Shown piece by piece: positions 17,532 through 27,173 of a stretch of DNA of 64,000 bases. Origin of the DNA: Parahoeflea alexandrii (GTDB lineage Bacteria > Pseudomonadota > Alphaproteobacteria > Rhizobiales > Rhizobiaceae). The notes below the pieces were generated by a model that was not told the DNA's origin, ran no database searches, and was given only the letters and a program-made list of their open reading frames with translations. The position numbers were made by a program, and so were the translations under genes. Each line of letters opens with the position of its first letter. The stretch's first letter is position 1. Location: assembly GCF_024105735.1 (NCBI RefSeq), contig NZ_JAAAML010000002.1:1-64000 (forward strand). The letters run 5' to 3'.

Positions 17532-17855
17532 TCAGCAGTCGCCCGTCTTCCTGCCATCGCTACGAATGATGCAGAGCGCACCCGGGTTGTCCTGCAGGAT
17601 CGATTTGCGAACGGTGTAAGAGCTGTTGCTCGAACGCTGCGGGATCGATCCGGTGGTGATATTGTCAAACTGGTCAGGCGCCCAGGCAATCCGCGCGGAA
17701 GGCGAGCGGTCTGCAACGACAGGCGTCAGGATTGCCGCGACAGCGATCGCGGCTGTGCCGAACAGGAGGGCGACGCGCACGGCACCGAAGCGTTTCGGCT
17801 GGTTCTCCTGCTCACCCCTGTCCATCACCGTCATCCAGAAATCGTCGTTGTTCAT
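17532..17855 (-). CDS. Conserved small membrane protein, function unknown
   Basis: Protein of 107 residues: a polar N-terminus (MNNDDFWMTVMDRGEQ) in the cytoplasm, one transmembrane helix at about 24-45, and a C-terminal exported part with two cysteines (near 94 and at the final residue 107) that could form a disulfide. The ATG at 17855 is preceded by TGGAGG; an open frame continues upstream without a good start. I recall similar proteins beside Flp pilin genes in rhizobial genomes, but I do not know a function. It lies between mutT and flp on the same strand. Confidence 0.7.
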   Translation of the reverse strand: MNNDDFWMTVMDRGEQENQPKRFGAVRVALLFGTAAIAVAAILTPVVADRSPSARIAWAPDQFDNITTGSIPQRSSNSSYTVRKSILQDNPGALCIIRSDGRKTGDC

Positions 17856-17995
17856 AACGCCTCCACACAGGATCGCGCCGGATCCGTCATTTTGGCCATT
17901 CTTGCGTGAAGGACATTGAGGTTTGATTAACGCTACCTCCAGCAATGGACGCAAATCGCGCCACATTTTGAGGCAGGAACTGTCGGCAGACAGGC

Positions 17996-18403
17996 CTAAA
18001 GCAGGTCGATCAGATAGGGAATGAGCGGCTCGTCGGCGGGCGGCATCGGGTAATCCCGCATGTCGCGCGGACGAACCCACTTGAGCGCCTGCCCTTCAAG
18101 CCCTCTCGCCGTCCCCTCGAACCGGCGACAGACAAACAGCGGCATCAGCAGATGAAACTCGTCATAACTGTGGCTTGCAAAGGTCAGTGGCGCCAGGCAG
18201 GGCTCTCTGGTGATTATGCCGATTTCCTCGGACAGCTCACGTATAAGCGCGGCCTCGGGCGTTTCGCCAGGCTCGACCTTGCCACCCGGGAACTCCCAAA
18301 GTCCAGCCAGCTTCTTGCCCTCAGGCCTCTGGGTAAGGAGTACCCGCCCGTCCGCATCCACCAGGGCGCAGGCCGCAACCAGCAATATCTTCTTGTCGCC
18401 CAT
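17996..18403 (-). CDS. mutT: 8-oxo-dGTP diphosphatase MutT
   Basis: Nudix hydrolase of 135 residues that removes oxidised guanine nucleotides from the pool and so limits A:T to C:G mutations. The Nudix box GGKVEPGETPEAALIRELSEEIGI is complete, preceded by LLTQRPEGKKLAGLWEFP, a strong MutT-type signature. The ATG at 18403 lies four bases after the GNAT gene stop; an upstream in-frame ATG would overlap that gene. It belongs to the minus-strand run PPIase-argJ-GNAT-mutT, an order I recall from other rhizobia. Confidence 0.92.
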   Translation of the reverse strand: MGDKKILLVAACALVDADGRVLLTQRPEGKKLAGLWEFPGGKVEPGETPEAALIRELSEEIGIITREPCLAPLTFASHSYDEFHLLMPLFVCRRFEGTARGLEGQALKWVRPRDMRDYPMPPADEPLIPYLIDLL

Positions 18404-18407
18404 CGTG

Positions 18408-19166
18408 TCAGTATCCCGGTTTCTGGCGGTAGGCGTAGCGATAGACCTCGGCAAAGCCGAGCCCCTTGTAGAGCGCGACGGCTGCGGTGTTGGCGCTTTC
18501 CACCTGCAACCAGGAGGTCTCCGCTCCCCGATGTCGCGCCCACCTGAGCGCGGCCATCACCACGTCCCGGCCATAACCATTGCGCCGCATGTCGGCTCGC
18601 GTTGCCAGCTCGAACAAGCCGGCAAGGTCGTTGTCATGAACGCACAGCGCCGTCGACACCGGTCCGGCAGTCTCGTCCTCCAGCACGAACAACCCGCTGG
18701 GCGGTCTGATCGAGTTCAGCACTTCCGTAAGCCCCGGCTTGAGCGACTGGTCGCGGCCGTGCACGGCTATCGAGGCATCGACATAGCGTCCGATGTCACG
18801 CATCGGCAGGTGATCCATACCACCATCTATGTCGAGATCGTCGATCGCTCCGGTCATGACGATGGTTTCATCGAAGCGAGGCCAACCGAGCGCATCGAGA
18901 TAGGCTTCGAGCGGCGGCGGTGCCAGTGGCGACTGACGAAACACCAATGGACGGTCATAGGAATCGAAGCGGCGCGCAGCGCGCTCGACCCGGCCTTCGA
19001 TCCCCTCATGGTCTGAAGGGTCGAGCGGATTGACCGAGTTGAGCCGTTTCGACGGATGTCCCGCCGTCAAGCGGATCTGCCAGCTGCCGTCATACTGGAT
19101 CGACGCTGCGGGCCAGGCCCTGAATCCTACGGCTTCCAGCCGTCTGACGATTGCAAGATTAGGCAA
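18408..19166 (-). CDS. GNAT family N-acetyltransferase
   Basis: Protein of 252 residues. The C-terminal half is a GNAT domain: acetyl-CoA loop RNGYGRDVVMAAL near residues 193-205 and the terminal AVALYKGLGFAEVYRYAYR near 228-246. The N-terminal half is a less conserved, probably degenerate GNAT-like region. Substrate unknown; its place between argJ (36 bases upstream) and mutT (4 bases downstream) suggests cotranscription but no specific substrate. Confidence 0.85.
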   Translation of the reverse strand: MPNLAIVRRLEAVGFRAWPAASIQYDGSWQIRLTAGHPSKRLNSVNPLDPSDHEGIEGRVERAARRFDSYDRPLVFRQSPLAPPPLEAYLDALGWPRFDETIVMTGAIDDLDIDGGMDHLPMRDIGRYVDASIAVHGRDQSLKPGLTEVLNSIRPPSGLFVLEDETAGPVSTALCVHDNDLAGLFELATRADMRRNGYGRDVVMAALRWARHRGAETSWLQVESANTAAVALYKGLGFAEVYRYAYRQKPGY

Positions 19167-19202
19167 GATAGACCCCGCCCCCTGTTCTGGCAGGCAAACC
19201 GC

Positions 19203-20444
19203 TCAGCTGCGGTAATCGCCATTGATTTCGACATAGGCCTTGGTCAGGTCACAGGTGAACACACGGGCCTTGCCACGGCCGATGCCGAGATCCACCCGAA
19301 TGGCAATCTCGTCCTGCTTCATGACGTCCGAGGCTGCGGCTTCACTGTAGCCAGGATCGCGCTCGCCATCGACTGCCACCCGGACATCGCCAAACCAGAT
19401 GGCCAGCTTGTCGCGCTCGGCCTTTTCGCCGGCCTTTCCGACAGCCATGACGATGCGGCCCCAATTTGCATCCTCGCCGGCAACCGCGGTCTTGACCAGA
19501 GGCGAGTTGGCGATGGAACGGGCGATCCGCCCGGCGGCCTTGGCGGACGCCGCACCGGTGACGGTGATCTCGACCTGCTTGCGCGCGCCCTCCCCGTCGC
19601 GAACGATCTGGATCGCCAGATCCTCCATCAACTCGGCCAGCGCCTTCGAAAAGCTTCTCGCCCGCGGATCCGATGCGGACCGGATTGCGCCCGCGCCCCG
19701 TTCGGTGGCAGCCCCGGTGGCAAAGACCATCAGAGTGTCCGATGTCGAGGTGTCGCTGTCGACCGTAACCGCGTTGAACGTCGAGCCGACATGGCGGCCA
19801 AGCATCGTCTGCAGCGCTCCCGGTTCGATATCGGCGTCAGTCACGACAAACGAGAGCATCGTTGCCATGTCGGGCGCGATCATACCCGCGCCCTTGGCCA
19901 TGCCATTGAGCCTCACCGTCACGCCGTCAATCTTCGCTGTCCGGGTGGCGACCTTCGGATAGGTGTCTGTGGTCATGATCGCGCGGGCCGCATCCAGCCA
20001 CCGGTCACCGCTGGCGGACCCGGCCATCGTCCCGAGAACGGAAGCAAACTTGCTCGCATCCAGCGGCTCACCGATGACCCCGGTCGATGCCAGGAACACT
20101 TCCGAGGGCTTGCAACCAACAGCTTCTGCCGCAGATTTTGCAGTAAGCTCGGTCGCCTCGCGCCCCTTTTTTCCGGTGAAGGCATTGGCGTTTCCGGAAT
20201 TGACCACCAGGGCCCGGGCCTGCCCGTCGGCAAGATTTGCCCGGCAGAAGTCGACCGGCGCCGATGGACATTTCGACGTGGTGAAGACCCCGGCCACAGC
20301 AGCCGGCCTGTCAAACACCATGAGCATCACATCCGTGCGATCCTTGTACTTGATCCCGGCCGCCGCAGTTTCGATCCGCACACCGGCGATCGGCGGCAAC
20401 TGCGCATAGGACTTGGGAGCCAGGGGCGAAATTTCAGTGGCCAT
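19203..20444 (-). CDS. argJ: Bifunctional glutamate N-acetyltransferase/amino-acid acetyltransferase ArgJ
   Basis: Arginine synthesis: transfers acetyl from N-acetylornithine to glutamate, and in many bacteria also acetylates glutamate from acetyl-CoA. The 413-residue precursor carries the autoproteolysis site A194-T195 in PDMATML, which yields two chains with T195 as the catalytic nucleophile. GNANAFTG near 84-91 and [11 protein letters not shown] near 118-128 are further signatures. It follows the parvulin gene by 45 bases and precedes the GNAT gene. Confidence 0.96.
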   Translation of the reverse strand: MATEISPLAPKSYAQLPPIAGVRIETAAAGIKYKDRTDVMLMVFDRPAAVAGVFTTSKCPSAPVDFCRANLADGQARALVVNSGNANAFTGKKGREATELTAKSAAEAVGCKPSEVFLASTGVIGEPLDASKFASVLGTMAGSASGDRWLDAARAIMTTDTYPKVATRTAKIDGVTVRLNGMAKGAGMIAPDMATMLSFVVTDADIEPGALQTMLGRHVGSTFNAVTVDSDTSTSDTLMVFATGAATERGAGAIRSASDPRARSFSKALAELMEDLAIQIVRDGEGARKQVEITVTGAASAKAAGRIARSIANSPLVKTAVAGEDANWGRIVMAVGKAGEKAERDKLAIWFGDVRVAVDGERDPGYSEAAASDVMKQDEIAIRVDLGIGRGKARVFTCDLTKAYVEINGDYRS

Positions 20445-20489
20445 GAAGGGTTCCTTGAAGCGGCGAAGTCCGGCTCCTGAAGGCCGGCC

Positions 20490-21344
20490 TTATTGCTGGT
20501 CCTGGCTGATGGCGTCGTAAGCGCTTTTCAGATCCGGATCGAGCACATCGATTTCGGTTTCGCTGCGCGCGGTGCGGATAAGCTCGGCATAGCGCTCGCG
20601 CATGACCAGCTGACGAACCTGGTCGGCAACCTCCTCGAAGGCCGGCGGCGCTGTTTCGCGGCGCTCTTCGACCTTGATCACGTGCCAGCCGAACTGGGTC
20701 TTCACCGGCTCCTTGCCATATTCACCGGGCGTGATTGCAAAGGCAGCCGCCTCGAATTCCGGCACCATCCGGCCCTTGGTGAAGAAACCGAGGTCTCCGC
20801 CCTGGGCGGCACTTGGGCCCGTGGACTTTTCCTTGGCGAGTTCAGCGAAATCCTTGCCGGCATCCAGCTCAGCGATAACGGCATTGGCCGCCTCTTCGGT
20901 CTCGAGCAGGATGTGGCGCGCACTGATTTCCTCTTCCGGCGGAACGGCAGCGATCTCCTGCTCGTAGCGGGCCTTGATATCGTCATCGCTTACAGGATCG
21001 ACCACATTCGCCTTGAAGATCGCGTTGTGCAGGGCGCGGTCACGCTGAAATGCCATCAGCCTCTTGAATTCCTCGGTCTCGTCGAGCGCTTCAGCTTCAG
21101 CCTTTCGCGCCAGCGTCTTGATGTCGATGACCGCAGCAAGGGCTGCAACGCGGCGCTGCTCATCCGGCAGACGGGCGAATTGCGGATCGAGATCTCCCTC
21201 GGCCAGTGTCAGCTCGGACGCACGAATTTCAACACCGGCGACTGTTGCCACCACCGGGTCGGCTTCATCGGCGGCGTGGCCGTGAACGGGCAGGAAGGCG
21301 ACTGAAGTCAGGAAGAGTGTGGCTGCTAGCTGCGGAAGACGCAT
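20490..21344 (-). CDS. Exported parvulin-type peptidylprolyl isomerase
   Basis: Predicted periplasmic folding factor that isomerises Xaa-Pro bonds. The 284-residue protein has an N-terminal signal peptide ending near AHA/A (about residue 25), a SurA/PrsA-like helical N-domain, and one rotamase domain at about 135-230 with ISARHILLETEEAANAV, the GGDLGFF core and FGWHVIKVEE. I prefer the ATG at 21344 because AAAGGT lies seven bases upstream; an ATG at 21359 adds five residues. It is divergent from secA, the export motor, which fits a role with newly secreted proteins. Confidence 0.9.
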   Translation of the reverse strand: MRLPQLAATLFLTSVAFLPVHGHAADEADPVVATVAGVEIRASELTLAEGDLDPQFARLPDEQRRVAALAAVIDIKTLARKAEAEALDETEEFKRLMAFQRDRALHNAIFKANVVDPVSDDDIKARYEQEIAAVPPEEEISARHILLETEEAANAVIAELDAGKDFAELAKEKSTGPSAAQGGDLGFFTKGRMVPEFEAAAFAITPGEYGKEPVKTQFGWHVIKVEERRETAPPAFEEVADQVRQLVMRERYAELIRTARSETEIDVLDPDLKSAYDAISQDQQ

Positions 21345-21431
21345 GAAGAGACCTTTCATTGTGAAGCTTTACGGGGTCAGCCACCCAAGTGCTCTTGGAA
21401 TTTGGCAACCGTGAGACGGGCTTTCGCCGCC

Positions 21432-21461
21432 GTTGACATCGTTCGACCCCCCTCTTATCTG
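21432..21461 (+). promoter_or_regulatory. Probable secA promoter
   Basis: TTGACA (21433-21438) and TATCTG (21456-21461) are 17 bases apart; in the rhizobial frame this is GTTGAC-N17-TTATCT. Transcription would begin near 21468, giving a leader of about 130 bases before secA. Confidence 0.6.
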
Positions 21462-21598
21462 TCAGCCAACCGTCCGTCCAGACGGCTTTCAAGGGTTGAG
21501 GGTCTTCCGGACAGGGTTTTCCAACTGATCAACCGGTCGCAGGCCAGCGCCGGTTTCCATCACTGCAGACCGTGCAGCCTCAAGAAAGGACCATTGAA

Positions 21599-24316
21599 AT
21601 GGTCAAGTTCGGCGCAATCGCCCGCAAGCTTTTCGGCTCATCAAATGACCGCCGGATCCGGGCCTATCAGCCAAAAGTTGACGCCATCAATGCATTGGAA
21701 GCCGAACTGTCGGCGCTCAGCGATGCCGACCTTGCGGCGCGCACCGTCCAGTTCAGGGAGCAGCTCGCCGCGGGAACCAAGCTGGACGATCTGTTGGTAC
21801 CGGCCTTCGCTACAGTGCGCGAGGCAGCCCGCCGCGCCATCGGGCTCAGGCCATTCGACGTCCAGCTGATCGGCGGCATGATCCTCAATGAAAACGCCAT
21901 CGCCGAGATGAAGACCGGTGAAGGCAAGACCCTTGTTGCGACGCTTCCGGTCTATCTCAACGCGCTTTCGGGCAACGGCGTCCATGTTGTTACCGTCAAC
22001 GACTACCTGGCCCGTCGTGACGCCGAATGGATGTCGCGGATCTACGGTTTCCTCGGCCTGACCACCGGCATCATCACCCATGGCATGGACGATGACGAGC
22101 GCCGCCAGGCCTACGCCTGCGACATCACCTACGCGACCAACAACGAACTCGGTTTCGATTACCTTCGCGACAACATGAAATACGACCGCGCCCAGATGGT
22201 GCAGCGCGGCCACAACTACGCAATCGTCGACGAGGTCGACTCCATTCTGGTCGACGAGGCCCGCACCCCGTTGATCATCTCCGGACCGCTCGACGATCGC
22301 TCCGAGCTTTACAACAGCATCGACACACTGATTCAGAAGCTGGAGGCCGACGACTACGAGATCGACGAGAAGCAGCGCTCGGCGACATTCACCGAATCCG
22401 GCACCGAAAAGCTTGAGGCGATGCTCGCCGAAGCCGACATGCTCAAGGGTGAATCGCTCTACGACGTCGAGAACGTGTCCGTGGTTCACCACATCAACAA
22501 CGCGCTGAAGGCACACCGCCTTTTCACCCGCGACAAGGACTACATCGTCCGCAATGACGAGATCGTCATCATCGACGAATTCACCGGACGCATGATGCCG
22601 GGCCGACGCTATTCCGAAGGTCAGCACCAGGCGCTCGAGGCCAAGGAAGGCGTCAAAATCCAGCCGGAAAACCAGACCCTGGCATCGATCACCTTCCAGA
22701 ACTATTTCCGCATGTACTCCAAGCTTGGCGGCATGACCGGCACGGCCTCCACCGAGGCAGAGGAATTCGGCGACATTTATGGTCTGGAAGTGGTTGAAGT
22801 CCCGACCAATGTGCCGATTGCACGTCTCGACGAGGATGACGAGGTCTACCGCACCGTCGAGGAAAAGTACCAGGCGATCATCAACGACATCAAGCAGGCC
22901 CGCGACAAGAAGCAGCCTGTTCTGGTCGGCACCACCTCGATCGAGAAGTCGGAAATCCTCGCCGACCTTCTGCGCAAGGGCGGCGTGAGCGATTTCAACG
23001 TGCTCAACGCCCGTTATCACGAACAGGAAGCCTACATCGTTTCCCAGGCCGGCGTCCCTGGCGCGGTCACCATCGCCACCAACATGGCCGGCCGTGGCAC
23101 CGACATCCAGCTCGGCGGCAACGCCGACATGCGGATTGCCCAGGAGCTCGGCGACATGCCCGAGGGTCCGGAGCGCGAAGAGAAGACCAAGATTATCCGT
23201 GCCGAGATCCAGGCACTCAAGGACGAGGCGCTGGCCGCCGGTGGTCTGTATGTTCTGGCCACCGAGCGCCATGAAAGCCGCCGCATCGACAACCAGTTGC
23301 GTGGCCGTTCCGGTCGTCAGGGCGACCCTGGCCGGTCGAAGTTCTTCCTGTCGCTGCAGGATGACCTGATGCGCATCTTCGGCTCCGAGCGCATGGACGG
23401 CATGCTCAAGACGCTTGGCCTCAAGGAAGGCGAGCCAATCATCCATCCATGGATCAACAAGGCGCTTGAACGGGCGCAGAAAAAGGTCGAGGCGCGCAAC
23501 TTCGATATCCGCAAGAACCTGCTCAAGTTCGATGACGTGATGAACGATCAGCGCAAGGTCGTTTTCGAACAGCGCAAGGAACTGATGGACTCCGAATCGA
23601 TTTCCGAGACCATCGAGGACATGCGCCACGAAGTGATCGACGGCCTGGTCAAGCTCCACATTCCCGAACGCGCCTACGCCGAACAGTGGAACGTCGTGGA
23701 GCTGAAGAAGGGCGTACAGGCCTATCTCAATCTCGATCTGCCGATCGAGGAATGGGCAGCCGAAGAGGGCATTGCCGAAGACGACATCCATAGTCGGATC
23801 GTCGAGGCTGCGGACAATCTCGCCAGGGAGCGGGCCGAACGGTTTGGCCCCGAAGTGATGACCTATGTCGAAAAATCCGTTGTTCTCCAGACACTTGACC
23901 ACCTTTGGCGCGAGCATCTGGTCAACCTCGACCATCTTCGCTCGGTGGTCGGTTTCCGCGGCTATGCGCAGCGTGATCCCCTGCAGGAATACAAGTCCGA
24001 GGCGTTCGAACTGTTCCAGGCCCTGCTCGCCAATCTGCGCCAGGCTGTCATGGCGCAGCTGATGCGCGTCGAGGTCGTCCGCGAAGCCGCAACCACGCCG
24101 GAGCCGGAGCTGCCGGAGGGCATGGAAGCCCACCACATCGATGCCAGCACCGGCGACGATGAATTTGCCCGGGCGGACGTTGACGCGGCGCAGGGCGTCG
24201 TTGCGCCGGAAGACAGAAACCCAGAAGATGAATCCACCTGGGGCAAGGTTGGCCGCAATGAGGCCTGTCCCTGCGGCTCGGGCAAGAAGTACAAGCACTG
24301 CCACGGCGCGTACTGA
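21599..24316 (+). CDS. secA: Protein translocase subunit SecA
   Basis: ATPase motor that drives unfolded preproteins through SecYEG. The 905 residues include the N-terminal nucleotide-binding domain with MKTGEGKT (104-111) and the [11 protein letters not shown]alker B region near 211, the preprotein-crosslinking domain, the second nucleotide-binding fold with [14 protein letters not shown], the helical scaffold, and a C-terminal zinc-binding SecB/lipid site ([14 protein letters not shown]) at the very end. The ATG at 21599 has AAAGGA upstream. It is monocistronic, with a strong terminator after it. Confidence 0.98.
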   Translation: MVKFGAIARKLFGSSNDRRIRAYQPKVDAINALEAELSALSDADLAARTVQFREQLAAGTKLDDLLVPAFATVREAARRAIGLRPFDVQLIGGMILNENAIAEMKTGEGKTLVATLPVYLNALSGNGVHVVTVNDYLARRDAEWMSRIYGFLGLTTGIITHGMDDDERRQAYACDITYATNNELGFDYLRDNMKYDRAQMVQRGHNYAIVDEVDSILVDEARTPLIISGPLDDRSELYNSIDTLIQKLEADDYEIDEKQRSATFTESGTEKLEAMLAEADMLKGESLYDVENVSVVHHINNALKAHRLFTRDKDYIVRNDEIVIIDEFTGRMMPGRRYSEGQHQALEAKEGVKIQPENQTLASITFQNYFRMYSKLGGMTGTASTEAEEFGDIYGLEVVEVPTNVPIARLDEDDEVYRTVEEKYQAIINDIKQARDKKQPVLVGTTSIEKSEILADLLRKGGVSDFNVLNARYHEQEAYIVSQAGVPGAVTIATNMAGRGTDIQLGGNADMRIAQELGDMPEGPEREEKTKIIRAEIQALKDEALAAGGLYVLATERHESRRIDNQLRGRSGRQGDPGRSKFFLSLQDDLMRIFGSERMDGMLKTLGLKEGEPIIHPWINKALERAQKKVEARNFDIRKNLLKFDDVMNDQRKVVFEQRKELMDSESISETIEDMRHEVIDGLVKLHIPERAYAEQWNVVELKKGVQAYLNLDLPIEEWAAEEGIAEDDIHSRIVEAADNLARERAERFGPEVMTYVEKSVVLQTLDHLWREHLVNLDHLRSVVGFRGYAQRDPLQEYKSEAFELFQALLANLRQAVMAQLMRVEVVREAATTPEPELPEGMEAHHIDASTGDDEFARADVDAAQGVVAPEDRNPEDESTWGKVGRNEACPCGSGKKYKHCHGAY

Positions 24317-24339
24317 CCGAAAGACAGCAGCCACAAATC

Positions 24340-24374
24340 AGGCCGGGGTCGAGCCAGCGATCCCGGCCTTTTTG
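24340..24374 (+). terminator. Rho-independent terminator after secA
   Basis: AGGCCGGG (24340-24347) pairs with CCCGGCCT (24362-24369), followed by a run of five T. It lies 24 bases after the secA stop. Confidence 0.88.
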
Positions 24375-24468
24375 TGTCTGGAGCCATCCTCGGGTCAACG
24401 GCAGCCAAACCGTTTCTTAACGTCGCCATGTCATTGTCACGGCACAATAAACGGATTGAAGCCCGACC

Positions 24469-25890
24469 ATGACGTTGATCGAAACCGCTGGCAGACTGTT
24501 GCCGCCCCACTTTGTGGCGCGGCTGACGCCGGCTTTTGATCGTTTGGCGGCGCTTGCGTCCGCTACCGACGAAACCAGCGCCGCCCAGCGGATGGCAATG
24601 ATTGCCTTTGCCATCCGCGTTTGCAGCGCGGCCATTGCCTTTGTCTCCCAGATCATCCTCGCACGTCTTATGGGAGAGTTCGAATACGGCATTTTCGTTT
24701 TCGTCTGGGTCATCGCCATCATCCTGGGCAACCTCTCCTGCCTGGGCTTTCACACCGCTGTCATCCGCTTCCTGCCGCAATACCGCACGGCAGGTGCGGA
24801 TGAAGCCGTCAGGGGCCTCGCCATCACCGCGCGCATCTTCGCGATGCTGTCCGCGACGCTGATTGCCGGCACCGGGATCGCGGCACTGCACTTCCTCGGC
24901 GACAGGATCGAATCCCACTACGTTCAACCGCTCTTCGTCGGCGCTTTCGTGCTGCCGATGATCGCCCTCGGCGATGTGCTGGACGGAACCGCCAGGGCCA
25001 ATGGCTGGCCGGTTCATGCGCTCAGCCCGACCTATATCGTTCGCCCCCTGCTCATTCTTGCCTTTGTCGCCGGCGCCATCTGGCTGGGCCGCATGGCCGA
25101 TGCCAACACCGCGATCCTCGCCGCCCTGGCTGCCACCTATGCCACCACGCTGACCCAGTTTCTGGTTGTCACCACGCGGCTCCGCAGGCGTTATCCCGCA
25201 AAGCGAGTCGAGATCCACTTCCGCACTTGGCTGCTGGTGGCGTTTCCGATCTTTTTGATCGAAGGCTTCTATTTCATGCTGACCAATGCCGATGTGATCA
25301 TCGTCGGCATCTATCTCCCGCCCGAAAAGGTTGCCGTCTATTTCGCGGCGGCCAAGACCATGGCGCTGGTCCATTTTGTCTACTTCGCCGTCAAGGCCGC
25401 AGCCGCGCAGCGTTTCTCTGCGCTTGTGTCTGACCCCGACCGGACTGCCCTGGCGTCGTTCGCACGCCAGACGGTGCGCTGGACGTTCTGGCCATCCCTG
25501 CTCGTAGGCGGACTTGTCATCGCCGCGGGCCCGTTCCTGCTCTCGCTGTTCGGCCCGGGTTTCCAGCAGGGTCACACAATCATGGTCATTCTGTTTGTCG
25601 GCATCATCGCAAAAGCCATGATCGGACCTGGCGAGGTGCTTCTGACCATGGCCGGTGAGCTCAGAATCTGCGCAACGATCTATGCTGGCGCACTCGCCGC
25701 CAATCTGGCCCTCAATGTCACGCTGATCCCGGTCTGGGGGCTGCATGGCGCCGCGACCGCGACTGCAGGCGCCATGGTGATCGAGGCCGGCCTGCTGCAC
25801 ATGATCATCCGACGTCGTCTCGGCATCGTGATGTTCATCGCCGCCTCGGACCCGGCGCGTCGCGTCGGACACTCAGCGGAGGCCAGGTAG
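24469..25890 (+). CDS. Polysaccharide flippase-like membrane protein (Wzx/MOP superfamily)
   Basis: Integral membrane protein of 473 residues with about 12-14 hydrophobic segments, of the polysaccharide-biosynthesis (Wzx-like) branch of the MOP exporters. The N-terminal RVCSAAIAFVSQIILARLMGEFEYGIFVFVW and the central NADVIIVGIYLPPEKVAVYFAAAK are typical. Such proteins flip lipid-linked sugars across the inner membrane. It is followed after two bases by a BcsL/CelD-like acyltransferase, so the two form one unit, perhaps modifying and exporting a surface polysaccharide. No glycosyltransferase lies nearby, so the substrate cannot be inferred. Confidence 0.85.
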   Translation: MTLIETAGRLLPPHFVARLTPAFDRLAALASATDETSAAQRMAMIAFAIRVCSAAIAFVSQIILARLMGEFEYGIFVFVWVIAIILGNLSCLGFHTAVIRFLPQYRTAGADEAVRGLAITARIFAMLSATLIAGTGIAALHFLGDRIESHYVQPLFVGAFVLPMIALGDVLDGTARANGWPVHALSPTYIVRPLLILAFVAGAIWLGRMADANTAILAALAATYATTLTQFLVVTTRLRRRYPAKRVEIHFRTWLLVAFPIFLIEGFYFMLTNADVIIVGIYLPPEKVAVYFAAAKTMALVHFVYFAVKAAAAQRFSALVSDPDRTALASFARQTVRWTFWPSLLVGGLVIAAGPFLLSLFGPGFQQGHTIMVILFVGIIAKAMIGPGEVLLTMAGELRICATIYAGALAANLALNVTLIPVWGLHGAATATAGAMVIEAGLLHMIIRRRLGIVMFIAASDPARRVGHSAEAR

Positions 25891-25892
25891 TC

Positions 25893-27167
25893 ATGGCGTC
25901 CAGTCCAATCATCCAGGATGAGGTGGCAAGCCAGGCCAACTCGCTGATCGGCGAATTTGCCGATGTCGAGACCGGTCGTCCATTGCCCGAACGCGAGACC
26001 GCCGTCGGCCGTCCCGGTCGGCATCTGGCGATCTACCCGGCCCGCGCCGGATACGACTTGCAGGAAGAGCTCGATTTCCTGACCAACCGCGCCCTCGAGC
26101 CCAATATCTTCTTTGCCGCCCGCTTTCTTGCGCCCGCCATGCCCCGGCTCGAAGACCGGGTGATCCGCCTCATGCTGATGCGCGACGAAGCCGACAACCG
26201 CTCCCGCATGCGAATGCTGCTGCCCTATTCGATCGAAAAGCCAGGCTTTTCGGTCGGCGCTTCCATCATCCGCGCCTGGGCCAATCCGTTCGGCCCACTG
26301 GGGACCCCGCTTCTCGACCGTGAAGACGCGGCGGAAACGCTCGACAACATGCTCGAAGCGCTGGCAAGGCCGGAACTGGGCCTGCCAGGCATTCTCGTGC
26401 TTCCCGACATGCGGCTTGACGGCCCGGTGGCTGGCCTGCTGCGTGCCGTTGCAATGGGCCGCAACCTCTCCGTCGCCGTGACCGATCAGGCCATGCGTCC
26501 GTTTCTTGACAGCAAACTCGACGCCGATGATTACCTCGCCAATTCGGTCTCATCCCATCACCGCCGGGAGATGCGGCGGCAATGGCGCCGATTGTCCGAG
26601 CATGGCGAACTCAGCTACATGGTCGCCCGCCAGCCCGAGGAAATTCGCTATCACCTCGAGGAATTCCTGACGCTTGAGGACACCGGCTGGAAGGGACGTC
26701 GAAAATCGTCAATGGTGTCAGATCGTTACCGCGCAGCCTTCGCCCGCGAAGCCATCAACAGCCTGGCCGAGACAGACAGCGTCCGGATCCATTCGCTTGC
26801 TCTTGATGGAGAGGCCATCGCCTCGATGATCGTTTTCGTGTCGGCCGGCGAAGCCTGGACCTGGAAGACCGCCTACAACGAGAATTGGGCCCGTTACTCG
26901 CCTGGAAAGCTGCTGGTCGACCGGCTTACCGAATGGCATCTCGACGATCTCAACATCCGCCGGACGGATTCCTGTGCAGTGCCCGATCATCCGATCATGA
27001 GCCGCATGTGGTCGGAACGCGAGACCATGGGCACTATGGTCATCGGGCTGGATCCGAAGCATGACCGTGATGTCCGCCAGGTGGCGACCCAGCTACACAT
27101 CTACCGCAACACCCGCAACATCGCCCGGCTGCTGCGCGAGAAAATCCGCGGCATGGCCGGCCGCTGA
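25893..27167 (+). CDS. GNAT family N-acetyltransferase, BcsL/CelD-like
   Basis: Protein of 424 residues with a GNAT-like fold of the Acetyltransf_6 type found in cellulose- and exopolysaccharide-linked BcsL/CelD proteins. Visible blocks are SSHHRREMRRQWRRLSEHG near residues 214-232, EEFLTLEDTGWKGRR near 252-266, and the C-terminal YNENWARYSPGKLLVDRLTEWHL near 329-351. No signal peptide is seen, so it probably acts in the cytoplasm on a sugar or lipid-linked precursor. It begins two bases after the flippase gene, which supports a joint role in polysaccharide modification; the donor and acceptor are unknown. Confidence 0.8.
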   Translation: MASSPIIQDEVASQANSLIGEFADVETGRPLPERETAVGRPGRHLAIYPARAGYDLQEELDFLTNRALEPNIFFAARFLAPAMPRLEDRVIRLMLMRDEADNRSRMRMLLPYSIEKPGFSVGASIIRAWANPFGPLGTPLLDREDAAETLDNMLEALARPELGLPGILVLPDMRLDGPVAGLLRAVAMGRNLSVAVTDQAMRPFLDSKLDADDYLANSVSSHHRREMRRQWRRLSEHGELSYMVARQPEEIRYHLEEFLTLEDTGWKGRRKSSMVSDRYRAAFAREAINSLAETDSVRIHSLALDGEAIASMIVFVSAGEAWTWKTAYNENWARYSPGKLLVDRLTEWHLDDLNIRRTDSCAVPDHPIMSRMWSERETMGTMVIGLDPKHDRDVRQVATQLHIYRNTRNIARLLREKIRGMAGR

Positions 27168-27173
27168 CCTTGT

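Noticed and set aside
17920-17940. TTAAC near the 107-residue protein gene as a CtrA box
   Set aside because: Only a half-site (GATTAACG); the second TTAA at N7 is missing.
21641-24334. Long minus-strand open frame of 897 codons antisense to secA
   Set aside because: The plus strand encodes a complete SecA; the antisense frame has a composition typical of a shadow and no domain.
23962-25872. Minus-strand open frame of 636 codons across the secA end and flippase
   Set aside because: Charged, Asp/His-rich shadow; both underlying plus-strand genes are well supported.
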